64,000 bases of DNA from CBDDEC01 sp965198045. GTDB lineage: Bacteria > Chloroflexota > Dehalococcoidia > UBA2979. This document shows, one piece after another, positions 41,581-51,137 of this stretch (the first letter of the stretch is position 1; each line of letters opens with the position of its first letter). The notes below the pieces were generated by a model, which was not told the DNA's origin, did no database searches, and was given only the letters and a program-made list of their open reading frames with translations. Both the position numbers and the translations under genes were made by a program. The stretch is taken from the NCBI GenBank assembly GCA_965198045.1, contig CBDAOL010000007.1:62001-126000 (forward strand). Reading direction: 5' to 3'.

Positions 41581-43141
41581 GCGGCACCGCGTTGTAGAGC
41601 ATCACCGGATCGCCCTCGAACGAGTCACTCTCGAGGTTCGCGATCACTACGATCGGGCGGCTCGCGATCACGACCGCTGCGCCCACCCAGTCGCTCGGCA
41701 GCTGCCGCTCCTCCCACTGACGGAAGGTGCGGCTGCCCACGACCGGCCGGCCGACGACGGCCTTGAGGCCCGTCGGGAACGCCTTCGAGAAGTAGATGAC
41801 CGAGACGCCCGCGACCGATCCGTCGAACGTCAGCACGCGGAACCACGAGTTCCAACCGTCGCCCGTCAGCCAAGGGTTGAAGTTCTTGTTCGTCACGGGC
41901 ACCACGACCTTCGTCGAGGCGTCCTGCGCCGTGAATCCGCGGTAGTCCGCCAGTGAACCGTCCTCTGACCGCCGTTGCCCGACCACCGCGATCGGCTGCA
42001 CCGACTGCATCCGCACCGTGCCGAAGAACGTCGAGGGCAGCGCCGTGCCCTCCGGCAGGCAGCCGAGCGCCCCTGCGAAGTCCTGGTCGCAGGTGCGCGC
42101 GCCGAACACCGTGATCGTGTGCTCGAACTCGAACCGATCGCCGGAGGCGTCCGTGCCATCGAACAGCAGCGTCACCTCGGTCGGCACGCTCGGGTTTGCC
42201 GCCATGATGCGGAAGCGTGTGCTCCACGTGGACTCGCCCTCCGACGCGTTGCGGTCGACGAGGGGCAGCAGCACGACCCGCGCCGCCTCGTCCTGCCCGA
42301 TCGCGCGGTAGGTCGCGAGCCCGGCCTGCGCTCGGTCGCGCGTATCGACCACCACGGCCGGGCGCTGGGCCTCCGCGGGGATGCCCGCGTCGCTGTCGTA
42401 CGTGCGCAGCACGGCTGCGCCGTCGAAGCCGAAGGGCACCGGCAATGTGAACTCGTTGCGCAGCATCGTGCCGCGCGCCTCGATCAGCTCGCCACCCTGC
42501 GAACAGCCGGCGCTGGGCGTCCGCGGATCGACGGTCGTCGGCGAGGTGTCGCCCGAGTCGTAGTAACTGATCTCGACGCAGATCGCGTGGTCCTCGCTCG
42601 CGTTCTGCACCGTGATGCGGGAGATGTACCGCTCCGTGTCCTGCACGATCGGCAGGTAGTGCACGTCCGTCCCCGCGCCCAGGCGTAGGCTCTCGCCCGC
42701 AATCTGCAACTCGCCGGTCTCGGGCCGGTAGACATCGCGCGCCAGCATCGCCACGAACGGCTGGTCGCTCTCGATGAATGCCGAGCCCCGGAAGCCCGCC
42801 GGCAGGTCGTTGTCGAACTGCTGGAAGAACGACCAGCCGAAGCCGCTGCGAATCTCGATGCAGCCGCCGCCCGTCGGGCAGCTGTCGGTCGCGAGGTAGC
42901 TGCCATCGCTATCGAAGAAGTCGATGTCGATCGAGGAGGGCCCCTCGCCGACGTTCTGGATACGGATCCAGGAGTTCTCGTCGCCGAGGTCCACCTGCTG
43001 AGCGACGCCTCGGTCGCCGCCGCCGGCGATGAGCGCGATGCCTGCCACCGCCGCGAGGACGATCGACAGGCCGAGGGTCCGGAACGAGCGCGGTCGCATG
43101 CGCCGCGCGGACGCCGCGAGCGGAACCAGCCTGCGTACCAC
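41573..43141 (-). CDS. large secreted hypothetical protein
   Basis: 522 residues with an N-terminal hydrophobic stretch after Arg residues (TLGLSIVLAAVAGIALIAGG), a likely signal peptide or anchor. The rest is beta-rich with repeated units built around IRIQNVGEGPSSIDIDFFDSDG, ITVQNASEDHAICVEISYYDSGD and similar, each followed by a Cys pair (CPTGGGC, CDQDFAGALGC). It looks like an array of immunoglobulin-like or adhesive modules outside the cell. No family named. It probably shares a transcript with rnhA. Confidence 0.75.
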   Translation of the reverse strand: MVRRLVPLAASARRMRPRSFRTLGLSIVLAAVAGIALIAGGGDRGVAQQVDLGDENSWIRIQNVGEGPSSIDIDFFDSDGSYLATDSCPTGGGCIEIRSGFGWSFFQQFDNDLPAGFRGSAFIESDQPFVAMLARDVYRPETGELQIAGESLRLGAGTDVHYLPIVQDTERYISRITVQNASEDHAICVEISYYDSGDTSPTTVDPRTPSAGCSQGGELIEARGTMLRNEFTLPVPFGFDGAAVLRTYDSDAGIPAEAQRPAVVVDTRDRAQAGLATYRAIGQDEAARVVLLPLVDRNASEGESTWSTRFRIMAANPSVPTEVTLLFDGTDASGDRFEFEHTITVFGARTCDQDFAGALGCLPEGTALPSTFFGTVRMQSVQPIAVVGQRRSEDGSLADYRGFTAQDASTKVVVPVTNKNFNPWLTGDGWNSWFRVLTFDGSVAGVSVIYFSKAFPTGLKAVVGRPVVGSRTFRQWEERQLPSDWVGAAVVIASRPIVVIANLESDSFEGDPVMLYNAVPLE

Positions 43142-43318
43142 TCGGCACGCCCTTCCTCGCCGCCCGCCCGTGTCTTCGTGTCAGGACCCATAGTGTCAGG
43201 ACCCGGGCGTGATCGTACCAAACCCTCGCCGCACGGCCCTCGACGGGTCGTGGCCCCTCGATGGTGCGCCGGGAATGGCGTACGATCCGCGCCCGGGCCG
43301 CCAGGCCCGTCGTTTGCG

Positions 43319-43392
43319 CGGGGTGTAGCTCAGTTTGGCAGAGCGCGTCGTTCGGGACGACGAGGTCCCCAGTTCAAATCTGGGCACCCCGA
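43319..43392 (+). tRNA. tRNA-Pro(CGG)
   Basis: 74 bases: acceptor CGGGGTG / CACCCCG plus discriminator A, D arm with AGCTCAGTTTGGCAGAGC, anticodon arm CGTCG-TTCGGGA-CGACG with anticodon CGG, T arm CCCAGTTCAAATCTGGG. All stems pair. CCA is not encoded. Confidence 0.95.
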
Positions 43393-43509
43393 CCATCTTT
43401 CCTCAATAGCCATGCGGTTTCCTGAGCCGGTGGCCACGCCTGGACGCAAAGACGATCCCCCAGGCCCGCGTATGGTCCCTGCGCGGCCGAGGCCAAGCCA
43501 TCTGAACGA

Positions 43510-44360
43510 TCAGCGATGGGCATCCGGTCCGGAGCGAGCGAGCGCTTCTCGCATCTGGCTGAGCCACTCTGCGCCCAGTTGGCGCCCGTTCGGGAACTGG
43601 TCGTCTCGATCCCAGCGCCACGTTGCGATCATGGCAAGCACGAGGATCCGGCACTCGCTGAGCAACTCGTGGTCAACCTCCGGATAGCGCTCGCTGACCT
43701 CTTCGGGCACATGTGCGAGGTCGAATTCGATCGGCCCACGGCAAAATTCTCGAGGTCTATGAACAGCGGGCCGGCTTTCGTGCTGAGCACGTTGGCTGGG
43801 TGCGGTTCGCCGTGCAGCAGCTGCTCGGCGGCGCCGCGGTCGCCGATCGCTCTCCTCAGGCTTCGTAGCGTGGTGCTCAGAAGCGCCCGGTCATCGTCGG
43901 CGAGCGCCGGAGCGCGATCGCGGCTTGCAACGAGGTTCTGAGCCTCTTCGACGCGATCCGTGAAGTGCGGCACCGTGACATCGAGTTCACGCATTCCGGA
44001 ATGCAGCCGCTTGAGAGCATCCGCGTAGTCAGCTGGTGAGACCTCTTGAGGTGCCACAGGTTGGTAGTAGGTCCATAGCGTGACCGCGAAGCCGTCACGC
44101 TCGTAGACGCGCGGCTCCACCCGAGGCTCAAGAGCAGCCACTGGGCTATCGGCTTCGGCCAGCCGTTGAGCAAGGTCTACTTCGAACTGCGCAACCTCAT
44201 GTCCTACGTGTGCCACTCGAGCAAGGACGTCACACGGCAGCAGGCGCAGCGCGAGTTTGTTCGAGTTCTGAAGAACGACCGCGTCGTGGACTGTCAGGTC
44301 GAGCGCTGCCACGATCGACGTGGCCGCAGCGACCGCACGCTGGACCTCTGACGTCTTCAT
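43510..44360 (-). pseudogene. aminoglycoside/choline kinase-fold (APH) protein, frameshifted
   Basis: First frame from 44360: alpha/beta N-lobe (NSNKLALRLLPCDVLARVA), then catalytic HGEPHPANVLS and the metal-binding GPLFIDLEN. At about 43743 an A4/T4 run breaks the frame; the normal continuation RGPIEFDLAHVPEEVSERYPEVDHELLSECRILVLAMIATWRWDRDD is one frame over and runs to 43510. One more T would give a single protein of about 284 residues. Phosphotransferase of unknown substrate. Confidence 0.82.
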
Positions 44361-44561
44361 CGTCGCCTCGTCGCTCTCCGCTGCCGGTCGGACTGTGCCA
44401 GTAATACATACCGCCTACCCCTTAGGAGAAAGCGGCAGGGGGCCTCCAGTGTGCCCGGCGTGAGTGCGGCCGATAGCGAGCGTCGCCGGTGGCGCCTACC
44501 ACGACCCTCGATCGGGCTAGAGGCTCGTGGTCAGGCTGAGGCGCGATGACCGATGCCTACC

Positions 44562-45581
44562 TCAACGCGGCTGGACCACTTCGGCCGGGAGGGGGAGTCG
44601 GTAGACGCGGGCAGCTGTGTCGTGGAAGAGGGCCAGGCGCTCGTCCGAGGAGAAGCTGCCGGTCAGCTTCTTGAACTGGTTCCAGAGCACCGTGTACGAG
44701 CACGACGCGCGATCGACCGGGAAGTTGCTCTCGAACATGGAGCGGGTCGGTCCGAACGCGTTGATCGCTTGCTCGTACCAGCGGCGGTTCGTCTCCAGTA
44801 GCTCGTCGGACGTGGGCGGCGCCTCGCGCTCGTGCCAGCCGAAGCCGTTCACCGGCATCTGGATCCCGCCGAGCTTCATCACGACGTTTTCGTGAGCGGC
44901 GACGGCCGCGATGTCCTCTCGCCACGTCGCGAAGATCTCGTCGGGGTCGCCTTCGCCGAGGATCGGCCCTCCGAGATGGTTGAGGATGATCGTCGTGTCG
45001 GGGAACGCCGACGCGAGATCGGCCACGTCGCGCAGGTCGGGCTGGTAGAGCCACGCCTCGAAGGACAGGCCATAGCGGCGGAGATGGGCGAATCCGGCGC
45101 GGAACGACGCATCGAGGAGCAGATGCTCGGCGCTCGCCGGCCGACCGGCGCCAGTCGGACCGGGCTCCGGCCATGCCGCTCGGTGTCGAACGCCGCGGAA
45201 GCGTTGCGGGCTCGCCGCGAGTTGCGCTTCGAGCACCGGGACCACGTCGTCGCCCAGCAGCAGATCGGCGGTGCCGACGATCCCGGCCGCCACCCGGCAT
45301 GAGCCGTAGCCGCCGCTCGCGCTCTGCGCCGCGATGCCCTGCACAAACTCGGTCTCGCCGACCGGCCTCAGGTGCTCTGGCCCGGTGGCCCGGTACATCG
45401 CGCCGCATTCGATGAACACCGTCTGGCGGACCTGATGACCGCTGGCGTCAGCTACGATCTCGTCGAGCAGATAGCGGTAGCCCGCACGGTCCCAGAGGTG
45501 GTGGTGCGGGTCGAGGATCGGAAGCTCGGGCTCTAGAGCCTCCTCCGGCGTTTGGCTCAGCCAGTCGTCGTTCAGCGGCAC
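44562..45581 (-). CDS. amidohydrolase family protein (TIM-barrel, COG3618-type)
   Basis: 339 residues. ILDPHHHLWDRAGYRYLLDE is the DxHxHxW metal-site start of the amidohydrolase-2 group; ILNHLGGPILGEGDPDEIFATWREDIAAVAAHENVVMKLGG and MFESNFPVDRASCSYTVLWNQFKKL supply the later His/Asp metal ligands. These hydrolyse lactones or decarboxylate aromatic acids. No clear operon partner. Confidence 0.9.
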   Translation of the reverse strand: MPLNDDWLSQTPEEALEPELPILDPHHHLWDRAGYRYLLDEIVADASGHQVRQTVFIECGAMYRATGPEHLRPVGETEFVQGIAAQSASGGYGSCRVAAGIVGTADLLLGDDVVPVLEAQLAASPQRFRGVRHRAAWPEPGPTGAGRPASAEHLLLDASFRAGFAHLRRYGLSFEAWLYQPDLRDVADLASAFPDTTIILNHLGGPILGEGDPDEIFATWREDIAAVAAHENVVMKLGGIQMPVNGFGWHEREAPPTSDELLETNRRWYEQAINAFGPTRSMFESNFPVDRASCSYTVLWNQFKKLTGSFSSDERLALFHDTAARVYRLPLPAEVVQPR

Positions 45582-45814
45582 GTCAATCCGTTCCCACGGG
45601 CGACCGATCGGGGCGCTCGGAGTCTACGTCCTCGGGTCCCGGCGCGGGCCGAGCCGAGGTGACTGCAGCGAGGTGCCCTCGAAGGCGGGCGCCTCCTCGC
45701 TGAACATCAGACTCGTCCTGACGGATCGCCATGTTCGGTGCACGCACCGCGAGCATCGCCGCCTCCGGTGACGCTCCGCGCAGCAGAGCTGACGTTCCAT
45801 AAGCGCGCCTCACG
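45582..45814. other. intergenic, no gene seen
   Basis: Short stretch between the amidohydrolase and the SRPBCC remnant; nothing recognised. Confidence 0.3.
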
Positions 45815-45960
45815 ATGCGTGAACTCGACGTGCCAGTCGAGCACGTCTGGGACGCGGTCAGCACCGCCGAGGGGCTGACGTACTGGTTCCTCGGGCTCGA
45901 GAAAGATGCACCTGAACCTGCGACCCGGCGCGTTGATTCACCACCGGCAGAGCCGGGTCG
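45815..45960 (+). pseudogene. SRPBCC (AHSA1-like) N-terminal remnant
   Basis: From ATG 45815 the frame gives MRELDVPVEHVWDAVSTAEGLTYWFL, the first strand and helix of SRPBCC/AHSA1 proteins, and then turns into unrelated Pro/Arg-rich sequence. The rest of the fold is absent. A short truncated remnant. Confidence 0.6.
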
Positions 45961-45994
45961 ACGACATCGAGGAGCGCGCACGGCACGCAGCGAG

Positions 45995-46261
45995 CTAGGA
46001 CGCCAGGCCGCGGTCGTTGAGGACGCGCTGCTCCAAGGGCAGCTCGACGTGGGGTTCCACGCGCTCGACCGATGTGGTGAGTACCAACTCGCGCATGAGC
46101 GCGCCCAGAGCCAGGCCGGGTGGCAGCAACAGCGGCAGCGCGACCATGGATGGCACGCCAGCGGCCATGCCCTCGAGCACCAGGGCGACGAAGACGAGAT
46201 TGATTCCGGCCAGAGCTGCGATCGCCGCTAATTCGCGATACCTGTGCGAACGGATGAGCAT
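45995..46261 (-). CDS. small membrane protein
   Basis: 88 residues with two membrane segments: AAIAALAGINLVFVALVLEG and VPSMVALPLLLPPGLALGALM, short basic N-terminus, polar C-terminus (SVERVEPHVELPLEQR). No family recognised. Confidence 0.55.
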   Translation of the reverse strand: MLIRSHRYRELAAIAALAGINLVFVALVLEGMAAGVPSMVALPLLLPPGLALGALMRELVLTTSVERVEPHVELPLEQRVLNDRGLAS

Positions 46262-46414
46262 GACGAAACACCTTCACGTGCGCGCGAGCCTGCGCAAGCG
46301 CCCTCTGTCTTCGTGATGGGTGAGGCCCCTCTATGCGTTCTGTCAGATTCCGTCGGAACAAACGCAAGACTGGTCGGCGGACCTTGGCGACAACCACCGG
46401 AGTGACGTCGTCGG

Positions 46415-48170
46415 CTACGCCTCGTCGCCGTGGAGCGCTTCGCCGCGGTTCAGCCGCGCCGCGATGTCGTACGTCTGGCCGACCGCGCGCACCGTCGGCG
46501 CATGCGCCGTCAGGAAGCGCGCGGCGCCGATCAAGACGTGGTCGCCCTCCGGACGGCCGGCGAAATTCGCGTACTGGCGCGCCGCCGCCTCGTAGATCTG
46601 GAACTCGTGGAACCCGGCATCCTCGCGCAGCAGCGCATGTCCGAGGCTGGCCAGCACCTCGTCGTGCTCGCCCGCGGCCAGCCGGTCCGCGACGATCGTG
46701 GCCGTCTCGTCGACTCGCTGCTGCCGGTCGAATTCGGCGAGCATCGCCTCGCGTCCGCCGCTCGCGCCGTTCGTCGCGGGCAGCGGCTGCTTCGGCACGT
46801 TGAGGAACCGCTCGAGGTACACCGACATCGCGCCATCGAAGATCCCGCGCGCGAGCTCCCTCGAGGGTGCCCGCCGCATCGCCTGGTCGACGGCGTTGGT
46901 GTACGTGAACGTGTGGTGCACCGTGTCCCAGTCGCCGAATTCGTTCGAGATGTGGAAGTGCGCCGGCCGGCGCGCCGCCGCATAGGCGACTGTCGCCGCC
47001 AGCTCCACCAGCGGCACGCCGTCGCGAACGGCGTCGAGCATCGCGCGCAGCGACGTGCTCGGCTCCTCGTCCAGGATCGTCTCGGCCAGCGCGCGGTGGC
47101 CGTCCCACCCCTCGAGGCGTTCGCCTCCGGCGGCGAGCGCCTCGTCCAGCTCGGCGTCGGCCTCGCGCAGCTGCGCCGGCAGGTCGACCGGATGCTGCCA
47201 GCTCGACAGCTCCTCGGACCGCTGCCCGCGCACCATGTTGCCGATCAGGCTCGGAAGCACCGCGTCGGCGTGCTCCCAGCCGATGTGGTCCAGCAGTTCG
47301 CACGCCTTGTTCGCGAAGTCGAGCGCGTGGCCCTCGGCGAGGAAGAGATGGTCCGTGCAGGCGGCGAAGATCATGTCCGCCACCTGCACCGGCGAATGGC
47401 CGAGGCCGATCGCCGTCAGCAGCGTGCGCTCGGCTGGATCCGTAGACCGCGTCTCGATGAAGAGGCGGAACCACGTGCGGTACACCTCGGGCCGCGCCTC
47501 CTCGCTCTCGAGTGGTTCGAGGTCGAAGTCAGGCGGCTGGCCCGCCGTGTCGCGAGCCACGTGCATCAGTCCCTGGTAAAGCGCCCGCGGCCGGTCCACC
47601 TCGTCGAGGAGCGGCTGCACGTTAGCCATCGCGGTCAAGATCGAGAGCCCGGAGCTCCACCCGGCGGCGCGGTTGCGTGTGCCGAACAACGCCGCGCGCT
47701 CCAGCAGCGGGTCCGTCGCGTCGAGGTCGCTCAGCCCCAGCACCGATTTCGCCAGTACGAGCCTGATGTTCTGCTCCAGCCCCTCATCGAGCTTCTGCAG
47801 CCAGTGCGCGCCGCGGTCCTGCTCGAGTGGCGTCGGGTCGAGCCACACCTGCCCATCGCGCACCTCGGTCCGGAACGCCGCGACATCGTCCGCAAACGGA
47901 TCGAAGGTGCACCCCCCCGCGAGGTCGAAGCGGGCGTGGTGCCAGTGGCACGTGAGGATGCCGTCGCTCACCGTCCCGCGGCTCAGCGGAAATCCCATGT
48001 GCGGGCAGCGATTGTCGAGGGCGTGCGGACGCCCCTCGTGGACGAACATCACGATCGTGCGACCACCCGCGGACAGGTCGCTCAGCCCCGCGGACCCGCG
48101 GCTGCTCGCGCTCAAGCTCCTCGATCGACCCGATGTGAACCAGCGTGTCGGTGTCAGATGTCGTCGTCAT
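46415..48170 (-). pseudogene. Rieske domain plus large helical domain, frameshifted near N-terminus
   Basis: The natural start appears to be ATG 48170 (TLVHIGSIEELERE). A run of four G at 48086-48089 shifts the frame; with three G it would continue GLSDLSAGGRTIVMFVHEGRPHALDNRCPHMGFPLSRG and CHWHHARFDLAGG, a Rieske 2Fe-2S site (CxH ... CxxH). About 430 residues of helical sequence follow in one frame to 46415, with RRPAHFHISNEFGDWDTVHHTFTYTNAV, which I do not recognise with confidence. As deposited a 566-residue product could start from TTG 48115 and keep the Rieske ligands. Redox role likely. Confidence 0.75.
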
Positions 48171-48259
48171 GGCTCGATCCCGCCCGTCCGGCCCCTGAAC
48201 GAAGCCCTCGCGGCGCATCGTACGCCTCCGAAGGTCGCGCAATCGGTACCATCGAGGCG

Positions 48260-48922
48260 ATGCCAGCAGTGACGCCAGATCCGACGACCGCCGGACAGAT
48301 CGTGATCCTCAACGGCGCGCCACGCGCCGGGAAGTCCAGCATCGCGAGCGTCATCCAGGACACGTTCGACGGCGTCTGGATGAACCTCGGCGTCGATCTC
48401 TACGCGCGGGGTGCGACGCCGCAGCGTCTCCAGCCCGGGATCGGGCTGCGCCTCGGCCCCGGCCCGCAACGCGGCGGGGAGCGACCGGACCTCGAGCCGC
48501 TGCTGCCGGTGCTCTACGCGGCGCTCTTCGACTCGGTCGCGGCGCATAGCCGGCTCGCGCTGAACGTCGTCGTCGACTGCGGCCTCCACCGCGCCATCAA
48601 CCGGGCGATCCTCCCCGACTGCGCGCGTCGCCTCGAGGGGCTGCCGGTGCTCTTCGTCGGCGTGCACTGCCCGATCGAGGAGATCATGCGCCGCCGCAAC
48701 GAGGCGGGTCCGGGACGCGGCTACGCGCGCGGCACGCCCGAGGTCCCGATTCCGCCGCCCGTCGCGCTCTGGCAGGAGGCAGTCCACGACCCCGGCCACT
48801 ACGACCTCGAGGTCGACACCTCCGAGCTCACCCCCGAGGAGTGCGCCGCCCGCATCCGCGCCCGCCTCGACGACGGGCCGCCCGGCACCGCCTTCGCCGA
48901 CCTCGCGACGCTGGAGGACTAG
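48260..48922 (+). CDS. chloramphenicol phosphotransferase-like P-loop kinase
   Basis: 220 residues from ATG 48260. Walker A GAPRAGKSS near residue 20; the Asp-containing strand VVVDCGLH, VLFVGVHCPIEEIMRRRNEAG and RGYARGT are the usual CPT blocks. Kinases of this group phosphorylate small molecules or nucleotides; the true substrate in environmental bacteria is unknown. Divergent from the Rieske gene, about 90 bp. Confidence 0.85.
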   Translation: MPAVTPDPTTAGQIVILNGAPRAGKSSIASVIQDTFDGVWMNLGVDLYARGATPQRLQPGIGLRLGPGPQRGGERPDLEPLLPVLYAALFDSVAAHSRLALNVVVDCGLHRAINRAILPDCARRLEGLPVLFVGVHCPIEEIMRRRNEAGPGRGYARGTPEVPIPPPVALWQEAVHDPGHYDLEVDTSELTPEECAARIRARLDDGPPGTAFADLATLED

Positions 48923-49069
48923 GGCGCCCCCCTCGAATGGCGCCTGCCTGGCCGAGGCCGAACGCCGCTCGACAACCCGCAAGCGCTCGCGTATATCACG
49001 CTCGCAATGCAATAGCGGTGCGTCGGGTCACCCGCCGGTCGATGTGCCACCAACCCGTTGGGGGTATCG

Positions 49070-49558
49070 ATGACGATTCAGCAAGTTGCAGCCTTCCGCG
49101 TGAACCCCGGCCACCGAGATCGCTTCCTCGGCGTGCTCGCCGAGGTGCAGGCGAACGCCGCGGCGGGCCGAGCCAGCCCGCGCGCTGGAACAGTGCTGTC
49201 CGGTCAAAACGCGGGCATGGTAGTGACGGCTACCGAGCACGAGAGCTGGGAGGCGTTTGCTGACTACAGCGACGCTTCTGACGCGAGTCCGCCGTCGCAA
49301 CCGCTCCTCGACGCGCTACGCGGGAGCGACCCGCCGGCCACGCTGGCTGGCCTGGGTATCCGTGCCCAGGTTGGCGACCATCCGGCCGAGAACAAGTCGT
49401 TCATCTCCAGCATCTCGTTCGACGTGTTGTCGAACCGACCGGACGTCGTGGCCGCGATTGGTGGGATGAGGGACCTCTTCGAGACTGTCGGCGCATCGTC
49501 GAGGATCTTCGCGACGGCAAACGGCGATAACCCCGGCCGCCTGATCTATCGTCAGTGA
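49070..49558 (+). CDS. hypothetical protein, dimeric alpha/beta-barrel-like
   Basis: 162 residues from ATG 49070 (GGGGGTATCG before it). Two similar halves: IQQVAAFRVNPGHRDRFLGVLAEVQANAA ... VVTATEHESWEAFADYSD, and ISSISFDVLSNRPDVVAAIGGMRDLFETVG ... IFATANGDNPGRL. The strand-helix-strand plan resembles NIPSNAP/ABM-type ferredoxin-like barrels. No family named. Confidence 0.65.
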   Translation: MTIQQVAAFRVNPGHRDRFLGVLAEVQANAAAGRASPRAGTVLSGQNAGMVVTATEHESWEAFADYSDASDASPPSQPLLDALRGSDPPATLAGLGIRAQVGDHPAENKSFISSISFDVLSNRPDVVAAIGGMRDLFETVGASSRIFATANGDNPGRLIYRQ

Positions 49559-49825
49559 GTTTGACGGCCTCGGCGGTTGGGCTCGCTTCCGTGATGCACT
49601 GCAGACCACCGCCGACGGCGGCACGGCCCCACTGGCAGGCGTGCAGGAGCACATCCAGGGCGCAGGCATCAGCCACGTCAGGGCACTTCCGCTCTAGATC
49701 GACGGCGCAGCTCGCGAAGCGCATGGCCCGCCCCGCAGGGGCTGGCCTCTTCGCGTCCATCGCCCGCGCACATCGGCCGTACACAGTCCGTGGTGCTGCC
49801 GCGCCTCGGTCGCTAGCATCGGCGC

Positions 49826-50557
49826 ATGCCCGACACCGCAGCCTCGCGACCCCGCATCCTCATCACCCGCGCCGAGGATGTCCTCGGCGAGCACTGGGAG
49901 GAGTACGGCGCTGCCGTCGAGGCGGCCGGAGGCGAAGCCGCCCCACTCGACCTCGCCACGTTCGATGGCACGGTCCCCGCGTTCGATGGCCTGATCGTCA
50001 CCGCCGGCGTCGACCTCGACCCCGCGCGGTACGGCCAGGAGCGCTCCGACCGCGTGCGCGAGATCAACGCCGAGCGCGACATCTTCGAGGAGACGGCCAT
50101 CGCCGCAGCACTCGAGCGCCAGCGGCCGTTGTTCTGCATCTGCCGTGGTCACCAGCTGTTCAACACCTCGCAGGGCGGCTCGCTGCTGCAACACCTCGAG
50201 GAGCGCGAACCCCACCGCGCCCGCTACGGCGCCGACGGCGAGACCATCGAGTCGGGTTGGCACGAGGTCGCCGTGGCGTCCGGCTCGCTCCTCGCGCGCA
50301 TCTCTGGCGCTGCGACGTTGCGCGTCAACTCCCGGCACCACCAGGCGGTGCTGCCGGACGGCGTCGCTACCGGCCTCGCGGTCGTGGCGACCGCTCCCGA
50401 TGGCGTCGTCGAAGCGCTTGAGGCGCCGGACCGCCCCTGGGCGCTCTCCGTCCAGTGGCACCCGGAACGACCTGAGATGATCGACGACCCTGACCTGCAG
50501 ACCGGCTCCGCCGCGCTCTTCGAGGCCTTCGTCGAGGCGGCGAGAACCGCCCGATGA
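49826..50557 (+). CDS. class I glutamine amidotransferase-like hydrolase (peptidase C26)
   Basis: 243 residues. Nucleophile elbow FCICRGHQLFN with Cys, GLIVTAGVDLDPARYG, and the catalytic His-Glu in SVQWHPERPEM. This matches gamma-glutamyl-gamma-aminobutyrate hydrolase-type enzymes (PuuD-like) that cut gamma-glutamyl amides. The ATGA overlap with a gamma-glutamylcyclotransferase gene supports a role in gamma-glutamyl amine or peptide breakdown. Confidence 0.9.
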   Translation: MPDTAASRPRILITRAEDVLGEHWEEYGAAVEAAGGEAAPLDLATFDGTVPAFDGLIVTAGVDLDPARYGQERSDRVREINAERDIFEETAIAAALERQRPLFCICRGHQLFNTSQGGSLLQHLEEREPHRARYGADGETIESGWHEVAVASGSLLARISGAATLRVNSRHHQAVLPDGVATGLAVVATAPDGVVEALEAPDRPWALSVQWHPERPEMIDDPDLQTGSAALFEAFVEAARTAR

Positions 50558-51054
50558 CCGCCGCGCCCGGTCGCTTCCACTACTTCGGCTTCGGCTCGAA
50601 CCTCGACATCGACCGCCTGCGGATCCACTGCCCATCAGCCGAGCTCGCCTCCATCGCTCGCCTCGCCGGCTACCGCCTGGCGTTCACCCTCGAAAGCAAA
50701 CGCAACTGGCTCGGTGGCGTCGCCGACATCCTCGACGCACCGGACGCCGAGGTCTGGGGCGCGCTCTGGTCGATCGACCACGGCGAGTCAGAGGAGCTCG
50801 ACCGCCAGGAGGGCCTCTTCCGCGACCCGCCCGCCTACCGCCGACTCGCGATCGAGGTCGCGACGCCGGATGGCGACCTCGTCGCGTGCCGCAGCTACCG
50901 CGTCGTCACCCCCAACCTCGAGGGCTACGCACCCTCGCCCGCGTACAAAGAAACGCTGCTGCGCGGCGCGCGCGCTCTGGGCCTGCCCGCCGCCTACATC
51001 GCCGTCCTCGAGGCGCTCGAGCACAACGGCCGCGAGGGCGGCGGGCCGCGCTAG
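50554..51054 (+). CDS. gamma-glutamylcyclotransferase family protein
   Basis: 166 residues. FHYFGFGSNLDIDRLR is the substrate-binding loop of the family (YGSNL) and DRQEGLFRDPPAYRR holds the catalytic-type Glu. It converts gamma-glutamyl amino compounds to 5-oxoproline and the free amine. Coupled to the upstream hydrolase by ATGA. Confidence 0.92.
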   Translation: MTAAPGRFHYFGFGSNLDIDRLRIHCPSAELASIARLAGYRLAFTLESKRNWLGGVADILDAPDAEVWGALWSIDHGESEELDRQEGLFRDPPAYRRLAIEVATPDGDLVACRSYRVVTPNLEGYAPSPAYKETLLRGARALGLPAAYIAVLEALEHNGREGGGPR

Positions 51055-51084
51055 ACCCAGCGTGAGGACGCTCGACGTGACGAA

Positions 51085-51112
51085 GAACGGCCGCCCTTCG
51101 GGGCGGCCGTTC
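51085..51112. terminator. bidirectional terminator with UUCG loop
   Basis: Perfect 12-bp stem GAACGGCCGCCC / GGGCGGCCGTTC closed by TTCG, between the convergent cyclotransferase gene and the Tat lipoprotein gene. No T tract on the plus strand. Confidence 0.75.
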
Positions 51113-51137
51113 CGGAAAGTGGTCGCGAACGAGCGAG

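Noticed and set aside
46430..48250. Very long plus-strand frame in front of the CPT-like kinase
   Set aside because: It is antisense to the Rieske fusion gene; the kinase has its own ATG at 48260 where similarity begins.
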